Shown here one piece after another: positions 1 to 5,989 of a DNA stretch of 14,327 nt (position 1 is its first letter; every line of letters starts with the position of its first letter). Source of the stretch: Parcubacteria group bacterium GW2011_GWA2_36_10 (GTDB lineage: Bacteria > Patescibacteriota > Patescibacteriia > UBA1558 > GWA2-36-10); contig LBRC01000029.1 of NCBI GenBank assembly GCA_000991205.1, positions 1 to 14,327 of the forward strand. Reading direction: 5' to 3'. A program made the translations under genes and the position numbers. The notes under the pieces are model-generated. The model was not told the DNA's origin. It saw nothing but the letters and a program-made list of their open reading frames with translations, and ran no database searches.

Positions 1-2
1 CT

Positions 3-1223
3 AGAATGATGCTTGCGGAAGGAAAAATCGTCAGCGGGTCGGATGTTTCCGAATCGACGACAATTGATGAATTGCGAAAACTGGGCGCAAAAATTTTTTT
101 GGGACACAGCGCCGACAATGTCGCCGAGGATACAGATTTGATCGTTTATACTCCAGCCATAACAGATGACAATCCGGAAATAAAAAAAATCGCCGAATTA
201 GGCATTCCCGCGCTTTCTTATCCGGAAATGCTCGGGCTTATTTCTAAAAATAAATACACCATCGCCGTTTCCGGCGCGCATGGAAAAACCACAACGACGG
301 CAATGATTGCGAAAATTTTGATTGATGCAAAAAAAGATCCGACTGTCATAGTAGGCAGTTTGCTCAAAGACCAAAAAAGTAATTTTTTGGCAGGTAAAAG
401 TGATTATTTTGTGGTGGAGGCTTGCGAATACAAAAAATCTTTTTTAAATCTTAATCCGAAAATTATCGTTATCACCAACATAGACAACGACCATTTGGAT
501 TATTACGGCAGTTTGGAGAATATCAAAAAAGTGTTTGGAGAATTTGTTGCAAAACTTGATGGGGACGGATTTTTGGTTTGCGATCCAAGCGATGAAAACT
601 TGAAAGAAGTTGCTAAAAAAACGAAAGCTAAGATTATTGATTACACAAAAATCAAAACCGGTTTTAATCTTAAAATCCCCGGCGGGCATAATATAAAAAA
701 CGCTCAATCGGCGATGGCGGTTGCCCAAATTTTGAATATCGGCGAAAAAGAAGCAATAAATTCACTTAATGATTTTTCTGGAACTTGGCGAAGGTTTGAA
801 CACAAAGGCGAAACTAAAAACGGCGTTTTGGTTTATGACGATTACGCGCATCATCCGACGGAGATAAAAGCGACACTGAAAAGCGCGCGAGAATTTTTCG
901 GCGACAAGAAAATTTTTTGTGTTTTTCAGCCCCATCTTTACAGCAGGACGAAACTGCTTTTGGAAGATTTTGGCAAAAGTTTCAGCGATGCCGATGAAAT
1001 TATTCTAGCCGATATTTATGCCGCTAGAGAGCCAAAAGACGAAAGTATAAATTCCGAAATGCTGGCGAAAGATATATTAAAAAATGGAGGCAAAGCGATG
1101 TTTCTTAGTTCTTTTGAAAAGATTGCCGACTTTTTGGCTGAAAATGCGAAAGAAGACAATGTTGTCATTACGATGGGCGCGGGGGATATTTTTAAGATTG
1201 GTGAAAATTTGCTTAAAAAATAA
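3..1223 (+). CDS. murC: UDP-N-acetylmuramate--L-alanine ligase MurC, 5' partial
   Basis: MurC joins L-alanine to UDP-N-acetylmuramic acid using ATP, the first step of the peptidoglycan stem peptide, in the cytoplasm. The frame is open to the left edge. The ATG at 6 is probably internal, because the family normally begins with a glycine-rich nucleotide-binding segment just before the 'VSGSD' motif seen here at about residue 9, so roughly 20 N-terminal residues lie outside the window. Counting from that ATG, the ATP loop GAHGKTTTT is at 90-98, the EACEY motif at 138-142, NIDNDHLD at 158-165, PGGHN at 225-229, WRRFE at 261-265, and DDYAHHPTEI at 278-287, which opens the C-terminal domain. This order is diagnostic of Mur ligases, and EACEY with AHHPTEI points to MurC rather than MurD, E or F. 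Only 20 bases separate it from the glutaredoxin gene, so they probably share a transcript. Confidence 0.95.
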   Translation, partial: RMMLAEGKIVSGSDVSESTTIDELRKLGAKIFLGHSADNVAEDTDLIVYTPAITDDNPEIKKIAELGIPALSYPEMLGLISKNKYTIAVSGAHGKTTTTAMIAKILIDAKKDPTVIVGSLLKDQKSNFLAGKSDYFVVEACEYKKSFLNLNPKIIVITNIDNDHLDYYGSLENIKKVFGEFVAKLDGDGFLVCDPSDENLKEVAKKTKAKIIDYTKIKTGFNLKIPGGHNIKNAQSAMAVAQILNIGEKEAINSLNDFSGTWRRFEHKGETKNGVLVYDDYAHHPTEIKATLKSAREFFGDKKIFCVFQPHLYSRTKLLLEDFGKSFSDADEIILADIYAAREPKDESINSEMLAKDILKNGGKAMFLSSFEKIADFLAENAKEDNVVITMGAGDIFKIGENLLKK

Positions 1224-1243
1224 AAAAATGATAATATTGAAAT

Positions 1244-1477
1244 ATGAAAAACATAACAATATATTCTACGCCGACTTGCATTTACTGCAGAATGGCGAAA
1301 GACTTTTTAACAGATAAAAATATTCCTTTTACCGACTGCGATTTGACACAAGACGCGACAAAGAGAGAGGAGGTGATAAAGAAAACCGGTCAAATGTCTG
1401 TGCCGGTGATAGAAGTGGATGGGGAAGTGATGATCGGGTTTGACGAAGAAAAATTGTCAAAGATGCTGGGAATATAA
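1244..1477 (+). CDS. Small glutaredoxin (NrdH/Grx-like thiol-disulfide oxidoreductase)
   Basis: A 77-residue single-domain thioredoxin-fold protein that should reduce disulfides in the cytoplasm. The active site CIYC is at residues 12-15 after the first strand (TIYSTPTC). The cis-proline motif SVPVIEVDGE follows at about 52-61 and a GFD motif at about 64-66, which is the standard glutaredoxin layout and length. The threonine-proline before the first cysteine and the absence of a signal peptide fit cytoplasmic Grx or NrdH-type proteins. It sits 20 bases after murC and ends just before a strong terminator. As the window also encodes a class II ribonucleotide reductase, it could serve as that enzyme's electron donor. 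This is inference; the two genes are about 10 kb apart and not in one operon. Confidence 0.9.
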   Translation: MKNITIYSTPTCIYCRMAKDFLTDKNIPFTDCDLTQDATKREEVIKKTGQMSVPVIEVDGEVMIGFDEEKLSKMLGI

Positions 1478-1496
1478 AAGTTATTAACTATTTAAC

Positions 1497-1530
1497 AAAA
1501 AAGGCGCCAAAGTTTCGGCGCCTTTTTTGT
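1497..1530 (+). terminator. Rho-independent terminator after murC-grx
   Basis: An 8-bp perfect stem, AAGGCGCC at 1501-1508 against GGCGCCTT at 1517-1524, with an 8-base loop and a run of six T from 1523. It lies 20 bases after the glutaredoxin stop. The stem can be extended by the flanking A and T runs, so it could also work on the other strand. Confidence 0.9.
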
Positions 1531-1574
1531 TTTGAGAAAAAGCGTGTTTGTGTTAAAGTTATATTAATAAAGTC

Positions 1575-1649
1575 GCCCTCATAGCTCAATGGATAGAGCA
1601 ATCCCGTCCTAAGGGAGAGATGTAGGTTCGATTCCTACTGAGGGCACCA
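1575..1649 (+). tRNA. tRNA-Arg (anticodon CCT), CCA encoded
   Basis: A full cloverleaf can be drawn. The acceptor stem pairs GCCCTCA (1575-1581) with TGAGGGC (1639-1645). The D stem pairs GCTC (1584-1587) with GAGC (1596-1599). The anticodon stem pairs TCCC (1602-1605) with GGGA (1613-1616), with an A/G mismatch at its outer end. The seven-base loop is GTCCTAA, giving anticodon CCT at 1608-1610, which reads AGG. The T arm is GTAGG-TTCGATT-CCTAC (1622-1638). Discriminator A is at 1646 and CCA at 1647-1649 is encoded in the gene. G at loop position 32 is unusual. A TATATT at 1560-1565 could be the -10 element. Confidence 0.93.
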
Positions 1650-1660
1650 ATACATAACTC

Positions 1661-1726
1661 AACGGTTTTTTCAAAGCCAAAATGCGGGACGCGCGAAGCG
1701 CGTCCCAAGGATTCCAAAAAACCGTT
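1661..1726. repeat. Nested inverted repeat with GC-rich inner hairpin
   Basis: The outer arms AACGGTTTTTT (1661-1671) and AAAAAACCGTT (1716-1726) are perfect complements. Inside sits a second perfect hairpin, GGGACGCGC (1686-1694), loop GAA, GCGCGTCCC (1698-1706). It starts 12 bases after the tRNA. A related palindrome, CACGCGC-GGA-GCGCGTG, lies at 1790-1806. It has no T-run after the GC stem, so a terminator is unlikely; a dispersed palindromic repeat is more probable. Confidence 0.7.
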
Positions 1727-1789
1727 CAGTTCGTTAATGGTGTCTTTATTGTACCAAGTTAGAACCTATTTCCAAAACAAATGATGTCG

Positions 1790-1806
1790 CACGCGCGGAG
1801 CGCGTG
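1790..1806. repeat. GC-rich palindrome, same family as 1686-1706
   Basis: CACGCGC, loop GGA, GCGCGTG: 7 perfect base pairs. Shares the core ACGCGCGRAGCGCGT with the inner hairpin at 1686-1706. It lies in the 399-base stretch from 1650 to 2048, which holds no convincing gene and is made mostly of inverted repeats. Confidence 0.6.
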
Positions 1807-1842
1807 GGGGCTCTAAATTAAATCGTACGCTCCACGAAAGCC

Positions 1843-1990
1843 CCGCCACCGACTCGCTTCACTTCGGCAACCCCAAAAAGAAAAAATGTTCCTTGCTTTT
1901 CGGATTTGCGCGCGACCAATTTTCTCTAAAAATGGAAAGGACATTTTTCTTTTTGGGGTTCTGCCATCCAAGTATTCGGGCAGGTGGCGG
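1843..1990. repeat. Foldback (MITE-like) inverted-repeat element
   Basis: The two ends are inverted copies of each other. CCGCCACC at 1843-1850 matches the complement of GGTGGCGG at 1983-1990. Further in, the segment 1869-1892 (AACCCC, AAAAAG, a run of A, then TG) matches the complement of 1939-1960 with one length difference in an A/T run. The arms are about 50 bases and imperfect, and the loop is about 45 bases. An open frame runs through it into the CYTH gene but has no recognisable protein content. No transposase is present, so any mobile origin is inference. Confidence 0.6.
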
Positions 1991-2048
1991 AACAATGCGG
2001 ACGAAGTTTTGGCAAAACTATTTTTTGGGGAAAGGATTTGCCGCAATT

Positions 2049-2627
2049 ATGAAAAAAGAAATTGAAGCAACATTTCTCTCGGTTGATAAAGATTCCACGC
2101 GAGCCAAGCTAAAAAAAGCGGGGTTTGAGTTAAAAACACCCGAGTATATGATGCGGAGAAAAACATTTGATTTTTCCCATATTGCACCTGGACGAAATAA
2201 GTGGGGGCGCGTTCGGCAAGAATCCGACAAGGTAACAATGACTGTTAAAGAAGTTCGTGGATCGGGCATCAACGATACTTACGAAAGTGAGCTTATAGTT
2301 AATGATTTTGACACCGCTTCAGCTTTTTTTGAAGCATGTAATGCTCCCGCAAAAGCATTTCAAGAAAATATGCGTGAAGTATGGATGCGTGACGGAGTGG
2401 AAATAACGATTGATACCTGGCCTGGGCTGAATCCATTTGTAGAGATTGAGGGGACAAACGAGAAAATAGTGCAAGAAATATCCAATGAATTAGGTTTTGA
2501 TTTCGGAAAAGCTGTTTTTGGCAGTATTGATCTCGTATACGAAAAAGAAATAGGTATCCCCGCTGAAACAATAATTCATTTGCCGGAAATCACATTCTCA
2601 AATCCACCAAAGAAAAACGCCGCGTGA
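2049..2627 (+). CDS. CYTH-domain protein (class IV adenylate cyclase / triphosphatase-like)
   Basis: A 192-residue protein of the CYTH superfamily, whose members act on triphosphates inside a beta-barrel tunnel with metal ions. I chose the ATG at 2049, with AAAGGA 11 bases upstream, because the CYTH fold begins exactly there; the frame is open further left only through the foldback repeat. The N-terminal metal motif ExExK appears as EIEAT (residues 4-8), with threonine in place of lysine. Later hallmarks are the basic RRK near 36, GRVRQE, TVKE, and the acidic strands ITIDTWPG and FVEIEG. It resembles the CyaB/thiamine-triphosphatase-like branch. The substrate cannot be read from the sequence. 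The stop codon lies inside a long hairpin (2616-2650). Confidence 0.85.
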   Translation: MKKEIEATFLSVDKDSTRAKLKKAGFELKTPEYMMRRKTFDFSHIAPGRNKWGRVRQESDKVTMTVKEVRGSGINDTYESELIVNDFDTASAFFEACNAPAKAFQENMREVWMRDGVEITIDTWPGLNPFVEIEGTNEKIVQEISNELGFDFGKAVFGSIDLVYEKEIGIPAETIIHLPEITFSNPPKKNAA

Positions 2628-2650
2628 GCTTGTAAGCTCATCGCGGCGTT
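2616..2650. repeat. Long hairpin spanning the CYTH stop codon
   Basis: AACGCCGCG (2616-2624) and TGAGCTT (2625-2631) pair with AAGCTCA (2634-2640) and CGCGGCGTT (2642-2650), with a 2-base loop and a single bulged T. There are 16 base pairs, and the stem includes the TGA stop and the last three codons. There is no T-run after it, so it may be a repeat that set the C-terminus rather than a simple terminator. Confidence 0.7.
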
Positions 2651-2675
2651 AAGGTTTGTCTTCTCCTAAGAGAGA

Positions 2676-2793
2676 TGCCCGAATTTTTGGATACACGAAC
2701 TCGCCCGGCTCTTCCATGCACCATCCCCGCTCTGCGCCAGGTGCTCTGCAATTAAAATTGCAGAATGGTGTCACGGTCATGAGCTACGGGTGC
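2676..2793 (-). pseudogene. Degenerate tRNA-Arg copy with a hairpin in the D-loop
   Basis: Read on the minus strand from 2793, it starts GCACCCGTAGCTCA, identical to the start of the second copy at 2899. A foreign stretch containing a 9-bp palindrome (2745-2764) then interrupts it, and it resumes with GAGCACCTGGC, close to GAGCACTTGGC of the other copy. A weak T-arm-like GTTCG...ATCC and CGGGCAT near 2677-2700 could be the remains of its 3' half. The anticodon loop is not recognisable, so it should not be functional. The left boundary is uncertain. Confidence 0.45.
2745..2764. repeat. Short palindrome inside the tRNA-like remnant
   Basis: TCTGCAATT, loop AA, AATTGCAGA: 9 perfect base pairs. 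It sits between the two halves of a D stem, where a normal tRNA has 8 loop bases. Confidence 0.6.
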
Positions 2794-2814
2794 ATGTTAT
2801 TAGTAATAAATATT

Positions 2815-2864
2815 TTTGTCCGCCCCGAGATGAACTCGGGGCAGCCACGGGTTTATCCCGTGGC
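2815..2864. repeat. Double-hairpin repeat, copy 1
   Basis: Two adjacent hairpins: GCCCCGAG-atga-CTCGGGGC (2822-2842) and GCCACGGG-ttta-CCCGTGGC (2844-2864), preceded by TTTTTGTCCG. The same arrangement and lead-in sequence recur at 3187-3237. It abuts the broken end of a tRNA-Arg 5' half, right at the anticodon, so it interrupts that gene. Confidence 0.75.
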
Positions 2865-2899
2865 GAAGCCAAGTGCTCTATCCATTGAGCTACGGGTGC
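2864..2899 (-). pseudogene. tRNA-Arg 5' half, cut off at the anticodon
   Basis: On the minus strand, 36 bases match the first half of a tRNA: acceptor GCACCCG, D arm GCTC-AATGGATA-GAGC, then anticodon stem and loop up to TTCG, consistent with anticodon TCG. The sequence then changes abruptly into the double-hairpin repeat. No 3' half is found nearby on either strand. It begins two bases after the stop codon of the GIY-YIG gene. A second partial copy starts at 2793. Confidence 0.7.
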
Positions 2900-2900
2900 A

Positions 2901-3164
2901 TTATTTTAAATTATATTTTTTTAGCAAGTCGGAAATTTGTCTTTTTAGAAAAAATTTACCATCGCTAGTTTTAAGAAATTTTTCTCTTCTCTCGGCGTCT
3001 GATTTTAGAGAGTATACTTCATAATGAATTAAATATAATGGTCTTTTATGTTTTGTAGATATTACTTGACCATTTTTATGTTCTAATAGTCTACGCTTTA
3101 GATTACTGGAAAATCCTGTATAAATTTGCTTATTTTTTAGCAATAACAAATAAACATAATACAT
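2901..3164 (-). CDS. GIY-YIG nuclease-domain protein
   Basis: An 87-residue single-domain GIY-YIG protein of the UvrC/YhbQ-like superfamily, members of which cut DNA or bind branched structures. The first strand is YYVYLLLLKN (residues 2-11) and the second IYTGFSSNLKRRLLEHKNG (14-32), which hold the GIY and YIG equivalents, the catalytic arginine region and the EH pair. A conserved downstream acidic helix, DAERREKFLKTSDG, follows at about 56-69. The length is normal for free-standing members. Purine-rich AAGAAAGAAG precedes the start. The gene is flanked by two copies of a double-hairpin repeat (2815-2864 and 3187-3237), and its stop is two bases from a truncated tRNA. That context suggests movement or repeat-associated activity, but no activity can be read from the sequence. 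Confidence 0.9.
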   Translation of the reverse strand: MYYVYLLLLKNKQIYTGFSSNLKRRLLEHKNGQVISTKHKRPLYLIHYEVYSLKSDAERREKFLKTSDGKFFLKRQISDLLKKYNLK

Positions 3165-3186
3165 AATCGTTTTTCTTCTTTCTTCT

Positions 3187-3237
3187 TTTTTTGTCCGTCC
3201 CGAGTTTTCGGGATAGCCACGGGTTAATCCCGTGGCA
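3187..3237. repeat. Double-hairpin repeat, copy 2
   Basis: Starts with TTTTTGTCCG like copy 1. It has TCCCGAG...CGGGA in place of the first hairpin (slightly decayed) and then GCCACGGG-ttaa-CCCGTGGC, which differs from copy 1 mainly in the loop. It is in the same orientation as copy 1, so the GIY-YIG gene lies between direct repeats about 370 bases apart. Confidence 0.75.
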
Positions 3238-3281
3238 CCACAAGGGCGTAAACCTCAAATTAACACAAAACAGAATAGAAA

Positions 3282-4268
3282 TCAACTGTTACCACCCAAA
3301 GGGTGGTCGCCCTCTGGGCGATAGAATGGGTCGATATAGACTCGCTTTAAATCTTCACTAGAGCTTTGTAGGGCATTGAGACGATGCTCTTCTATCGCGG
3401 GCGCGATTTGAGTAGCTAGAGCGTCTAGTAAGATCTGGTTGTTAGCGCTAAAGTCTCGGCCACTTAGCTTGTCGCCTAAAATAATCAAACCCAAAGTTTT
3501 TTTACCTAAGTTAATCGGTGTGATTAAAAGTGAATTACTAATATAAGGCAATTTCAAGTGTTCTTTTGACCAATCACTTTTATTAAAAATTTTAGTTTTT
3601 TTATTTTCAATAATTTTTGCTAAAAAAGTATCGTTGAGTAAATCAAAATTAGCACCAATGTTTATCTTGTAGCCTAAAGCATATTGGACGCTAGCTTTGC
3701 TATTGATGCTTGAAACCGTGCAGAATAAAGCATATTTTACTGGGATAACTTTTAAGATGATCTCCGTCAGATGTTTACTGATCTCATTCATGTTGTCATA
3801 CAAGGCGATGATTTTTCCGCCAGCAAACAAGGTGACCAGTTTATTATTAGAGTGATCTAAACGTTTTTTTAAATTAATAGCAATGTTGTGATAAATTTTT
3901 TGGGCTATCTCTGGATATTTTTTTTGGATAGTAAACCAATGATAAATAGATAATTCTAAAGTGGTAAGATTTGGACTCGCGACTATCAAGGTATGTTGGT
4001 GTAAGCTATTTTTTTCTAAAAAAGCCATTTCTCCTAAAAAATCTCCACTGCGAAACATGGCGATAGTTTCTTGATGATCAGCGATATCGGTATTTAATTT
4101 AACTAAACCATCTTTGATGATGACGAGTTTAGTTCTGGCTTTGCCTTTGATAAATATTTTTTCTTCATTGCTATAATTTTTTTCTATCAAAAAATCACTG
4201 ACAATTTTTATTTCTTTATTAGTCAAGTTGTCAAATAAAGACAAATTATTTAGAGAAAAACCATTCAT
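3282..4268 (-). CDS. CRP-like nucleotide-binding domain plus GAF domain protein, no DNA-binding domain
   Basis: A 328-residue cytoplasmic sensor-like protein. Residues about 10-130 form a cyclic-nucleotide-binding (CRP/FNR) jelly roll, with the IIKDGLVKL strand pair at 50-58 and GDFLGEMAFLE at 75-85. In nucleotide-binding members an arginine follows this stretch to hold the phosphate; here the equivalent region reads LHQHTL, so classical cAMP binding is doubtful. Residues about 155-305 look like a GAF domain, ending in a strand-rich LITPINLGKKTLGLIILGD segment. There is no C-terminal helix-turn-helix, so it is not an ordinary CRP-type activator. The last residues (YRPEGDHPLGGNS) are encoded by two small hairpins (3292-3306 and 3307-3321), probably a repeat that replaced the original end. 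It lies 69 bases downstream of pilT, so a role in pilus control is possible. Confidence 0.75.
   Translation of the reverse strand: MNGFSLNNLSLFDNLTNKEIKIVSDFLIEKNYSNEEKIFIKGKARTKLVIIKDGLVKLNTDIADHQETIAMFRSGDFLGEMAFLEKNSLHQHTLIVASPNLTTLELSIYHWFTIQKKYPEIAQKIYHNIAINLKKRLDHSNNKLVTLFAGGKIIALYDNMNEISKHLTEIILKVIPVKYALFCTVSSINSKASVQYALGYKINIGANFDLLNDTFLAKIIENKKTKIFNKSDWSKEHLKLPYISNSLLITPINLGKKTLGLIILGDKLSGRDFSANNQILLDALATQIAPAIEEHRLNALQSSSEDLKRVYIDPFYRPEGDHPLGGNS
3292..3321. repeat. Tandem hairpins forming the 3' end of the CRP/GAF gene
   Basis: CCACCC-aaa-GGGTGG (3292-3306) is followed at once by TCGCCC-tct-GGGCGA (3307-3321). The two-hairpin layout resembles the repeats at 2815 and 3187. It lies inside the coding frame and encodes the final residues. 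Confidence 0.6.
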
Positions 4269-4316
4269 TATTTTTCAAGAAAAATAGAGTTGTAAAATTT
4301 AATTTTTGTTAGGAAG

Positions 4317-4338
4317 ATCCCGAGCGTAGCCGAGGGAT
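4317..4338. repeat. Imperfect palindrome between pilT and the CRP/GAF gene
   Basis: ATCCC-ga-GC, loop GTA, GC-cga-GGGAT. Its right end overlaps the restored pilT stop codon (4338-4340). It could end or attenuate the pilT transcript, but it lacks a T-run. Confidence 0.45.
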
Positions 4339-4445
4339 TATCTTTGGGTAGTACTTAAATGAGCTAAAGCCGTTGGCTCGTCAATTAAGTTTTTTTCTAA
4401 AAGTTCACGGATATTAAAGTCCATCGAGAACATTCCCACATCAGG
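4338..4445 (-). pseudogene. pilT: Out-of-frame C-terminal remnant of PilT
   Basis: In the frame next to the pilT frame, the minus strand encodes 35 residues beginning PDVGMFSMDFNIRELL and ending at TAA (4338-4340). They match the type of sequence that closes PilT proteins: a glycine-methionine turn, S-M-D, then an L..L...LI helix. The part of the family that should lie between GGGRVA and this segment, including the AIRNLIRE motif, is absent. Confidence 0.7.
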
Positions 4446-5284
4446 ACAGCGACGCGACCACCACCGACACGCGGTAATAATTTTTGAGAAATAACACCGC
4501 TCAAAGACATGGAAAGCTGTAGGCGGACTTGAGCTTGTTGGTGTGGAGGAAAGACGTCGATGATACGATCGATAGTCTGGGAGGCATTGTGAGTGTGCAG
4601 GGTGGCGAGCACTAAATGTCCGGTTTCAGCCAGAGTAATAGTAGCGGCAATAGTTTCAAGGTCACGCATCTCACCGACCATGATGACATTTGGATCTTGT
4701 CTCAAGACGTGTTTTAAAGCATCTTGGAAAGTATTCATATCGGTACCGAGTTGTCTTTGTTTGATGATACTTTTGACAGGTTTAAAAATATATTCAATCG
4801 GATCTTCTAGAGTGATGATATTAGCAAAACGTAATTCATTTATTCTTTGGATCATAGCTGCTAAAGTAGTAGATTTACCACAGCCAGTCGGCCCAGTGAC
4901 CAAAATCAAGCCTTGATCTTTTTCGATTAAGCGATGGACTATCGGTGGCATGCCTAAATCTTCCAAAACTGGCACATCAGTCGAAATGACACGAGCGACT
5001 AAACCGACATTATCTTTTTCCCAAAATAAATTAATTCGATAACGAGAAAAACCATTAATCTCATAAGAAATATCTAGCTCGCGGTTTTCTAAAAATTCTT
5101 TTTTTTGTTTTTCCGTGATAATGCTGAAAACTAATTTTTCCGCTTCGGTGCGACTCAAAATTTCAGTGTTTGGCATCATTCTCAACTCACCATCGATACG
5201 TAAGATGGGGGGTTTGCCGACAATCAGATGCAGATCAGAAGCCTTGGCTTGAGTGGCGACTTTAAATAAATCATTAATGGTCAT
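4397..5284 (-). CDS. pilT: Type IV pilus retraction ATPase PilT, C-terminus disrupted
   Basis: PilT is a hexameric cytoplasmic ATPase that depolymerises type IV pili at the inner membrane, powering twitching and often DNA uptake. The N-terminal domain begins MTINDLFKVATQAKASDLHL, typical of PilT. Then come Walker A GPTGCGKST (131-139), the Asp box TLEDPIEY (158-165), Walker B IMVGEMRD (201-208) and the His box TLHTHNA (228-234). After GGGRVA (275-280) the frame runs out into unrelated residues and stops, while the correct C-terminal helix is found in another frame (4338-4445). Roughly 35 residues, including the AIRNLIRE motif needed for retraction, are missing at the join. An extended -10 promoter lies upstream. 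Either the gene is damaged or the sequence is locally wrong. Confidence 0.9.
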   Translation of the reverse strand: MTINDLFKVATQAKASDLHLIVGKPPILRIDGELRMMPNTEILSRTEAEKLVFSIITEKQKKEFLENRELDISYEINGFSRYRINLFWEKDNVGLVARVISTDVPVLEDLGMPPIVHRLIEKDQGLILVTGPTGCGKSTTLAAMIQRINELRFANIITLEDPIEYIFKPVKSIIKQRQLGTDMNTFQDALKHVLRQDPNVIMVGEMRDLETIAATITLAETGHLVLATLHTHNASQTIDRIIDVFPPHQQAQVRLQLSMSLSGVISQKLLPRVGGGRVAVLMWECSRWTLISVNF

Positions 5285-5320
5285 AAAAATATTTATGTTT
5301 GTTTAAAATTTGATATTTTT

Positions 5321-5329
5321 ATTATACCA
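5321..5329 (-). promoter_or_regulatory. Extended -10 promoter for pilT
   Basis: On the minus strand, TGGTATAAT gives a perfect TATAAT hexamer with the TGn extension. No good -35 is seen 17 bases upstream, which fits an extended -10 promoter. It lies about 37 bases from the pilT start. Confidence 0.6.
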
Positions 5330-5394
5330 CAAAAGCTGAGATAAATGAAAATATTTTATGTCGTACAAGGGGATTAAATAAAAAACTATTATAA

Positions 5395-5421
5395 AAGGCT
5401 CCCGCCGAAGGCTGGAGCCTT
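5395..5421 (-). terminator. Hairpin after the cobalamin operon
   Basis: AAGGCTCC (5395-5402) pairs with GGAGCCTT (5414-5421). On the minus strand the stem is followed by TTTTATAATAG, a short T-rich tail. It lies just after the stop of the DUF6580 gene, the last of three leftward genes. Confidence 0.65.
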
Positions 5422-5431
5422 GAAGAAAAGT

Positions 5432-5983
5432 TTATTTAGCTAAAACGTCTTGCGTATTTTCTTTAGTCCACCTTTGGTGGGTTTGATAGTTTAAATAAAT
5501 TTGATAAGCACCAAAGAAAAAGGCGCTGTAAACAAAATTACTTAACAAAGTATTTTTAAAAAAAGGAATAGCTAGTAAATAGCTTTGTTGTAAGCCAGTC
5601 AGATCAGCACTATACCAAGTGCCAAAAAACCAGACTGCCCAATTGGTGAGTGCAAAAAATAAAATAGCCGATATTAAAGAATAGCTCAAGGCTAGACTAT
5701 AAGAATAAGATTTTTTTAAAGCTATACCTGCTAAAACAGTGAGCAATAAAGATAAGTAAACCGTCAACATCACGCCGGGCTGGTAAAAGCCTAAAAATAA
5801 ATCAGAAGCTAGTATTGCTAGTAGCGGTAAATAGCGTAAACGCCAGTCAGAGCTTAAAAAACCGATAAATAAACTCAAAGCAAAAATAGGGGAGAAATTC
5901 GCCACGTGTGGCACAAGTCGGCTCATAAAAATAAGCAGACAAAGAAAAAATATTAAGATTAGATTTTGCTTATTTCTTAGCAT
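5432..5983 (-). CDS. DUF6580-like integral membrane protein, putative ECF S-component-like vitamin transporter
   Basis: A 183-residue protein with five or six predicted membrane helices (about 8-25, 32-48, 52-68, 72-90, 98-120, 145-165). The signature RLVPHVANFSPIFA (22-35), SDLFLGFY (60-67) and TNWAVWFF (113-120) matches DUF6580 proteins as I remember them. These resemble substrate-binding subunits of ECF vitamin transporters in size and topology. It is the last gene of a tight operon with a cobalamin adenosyltransferase and a transcobalamin-like protein (gap 6 bases), so corrinoid uptake is the natural guess. No ECF ATPase or T subunit is in the window. Membrane localisation is firm; the substrate is inference. 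Confidence 0.75.
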   Translation of the reverse strand: MLRNKQNLILIFFLCLLIFMSRLVPHVANFSPIFALSLFIGFLSSDWRLRYLPLLAILASDLFLGFYQPGVMLTVYLSLLLTVLAGIALKKSYSYSLALSYSLISAILFFALTNWAVWFFGTWYSADLTGLQQSYLLAIPFFKNTLLSNFVYSAFFFGAYQIYLNYQTHQRWTKENTQDVLAK

Positions 5984-5989
5984 TGCTAT

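Noticed and set aside
1893..2048. N-terminal extension of the CYTH gene by 52 codons
   Set aside because: It runs through the foldback repeat, has no CYTH-like content, and the family fold begins at the ATG at 2049.
2676..2900. Group I intron in the tRNA-Arg gene
   Set aside because: The interruption is short palindromes without recognisable group I core elements, and no 3' half follows the truncated copy.
2656..3024. Rightward open frame of 122 codons
   Set aside because: It overlaps tRNA remnants, hairpins and the GIY-YIG gene on the other strand and has no coherent protein pattern.
1661..3240. CRISPR array
   Set aside because: The repeats are palindromes of unequal sequence without regular spacing or unique spacers.
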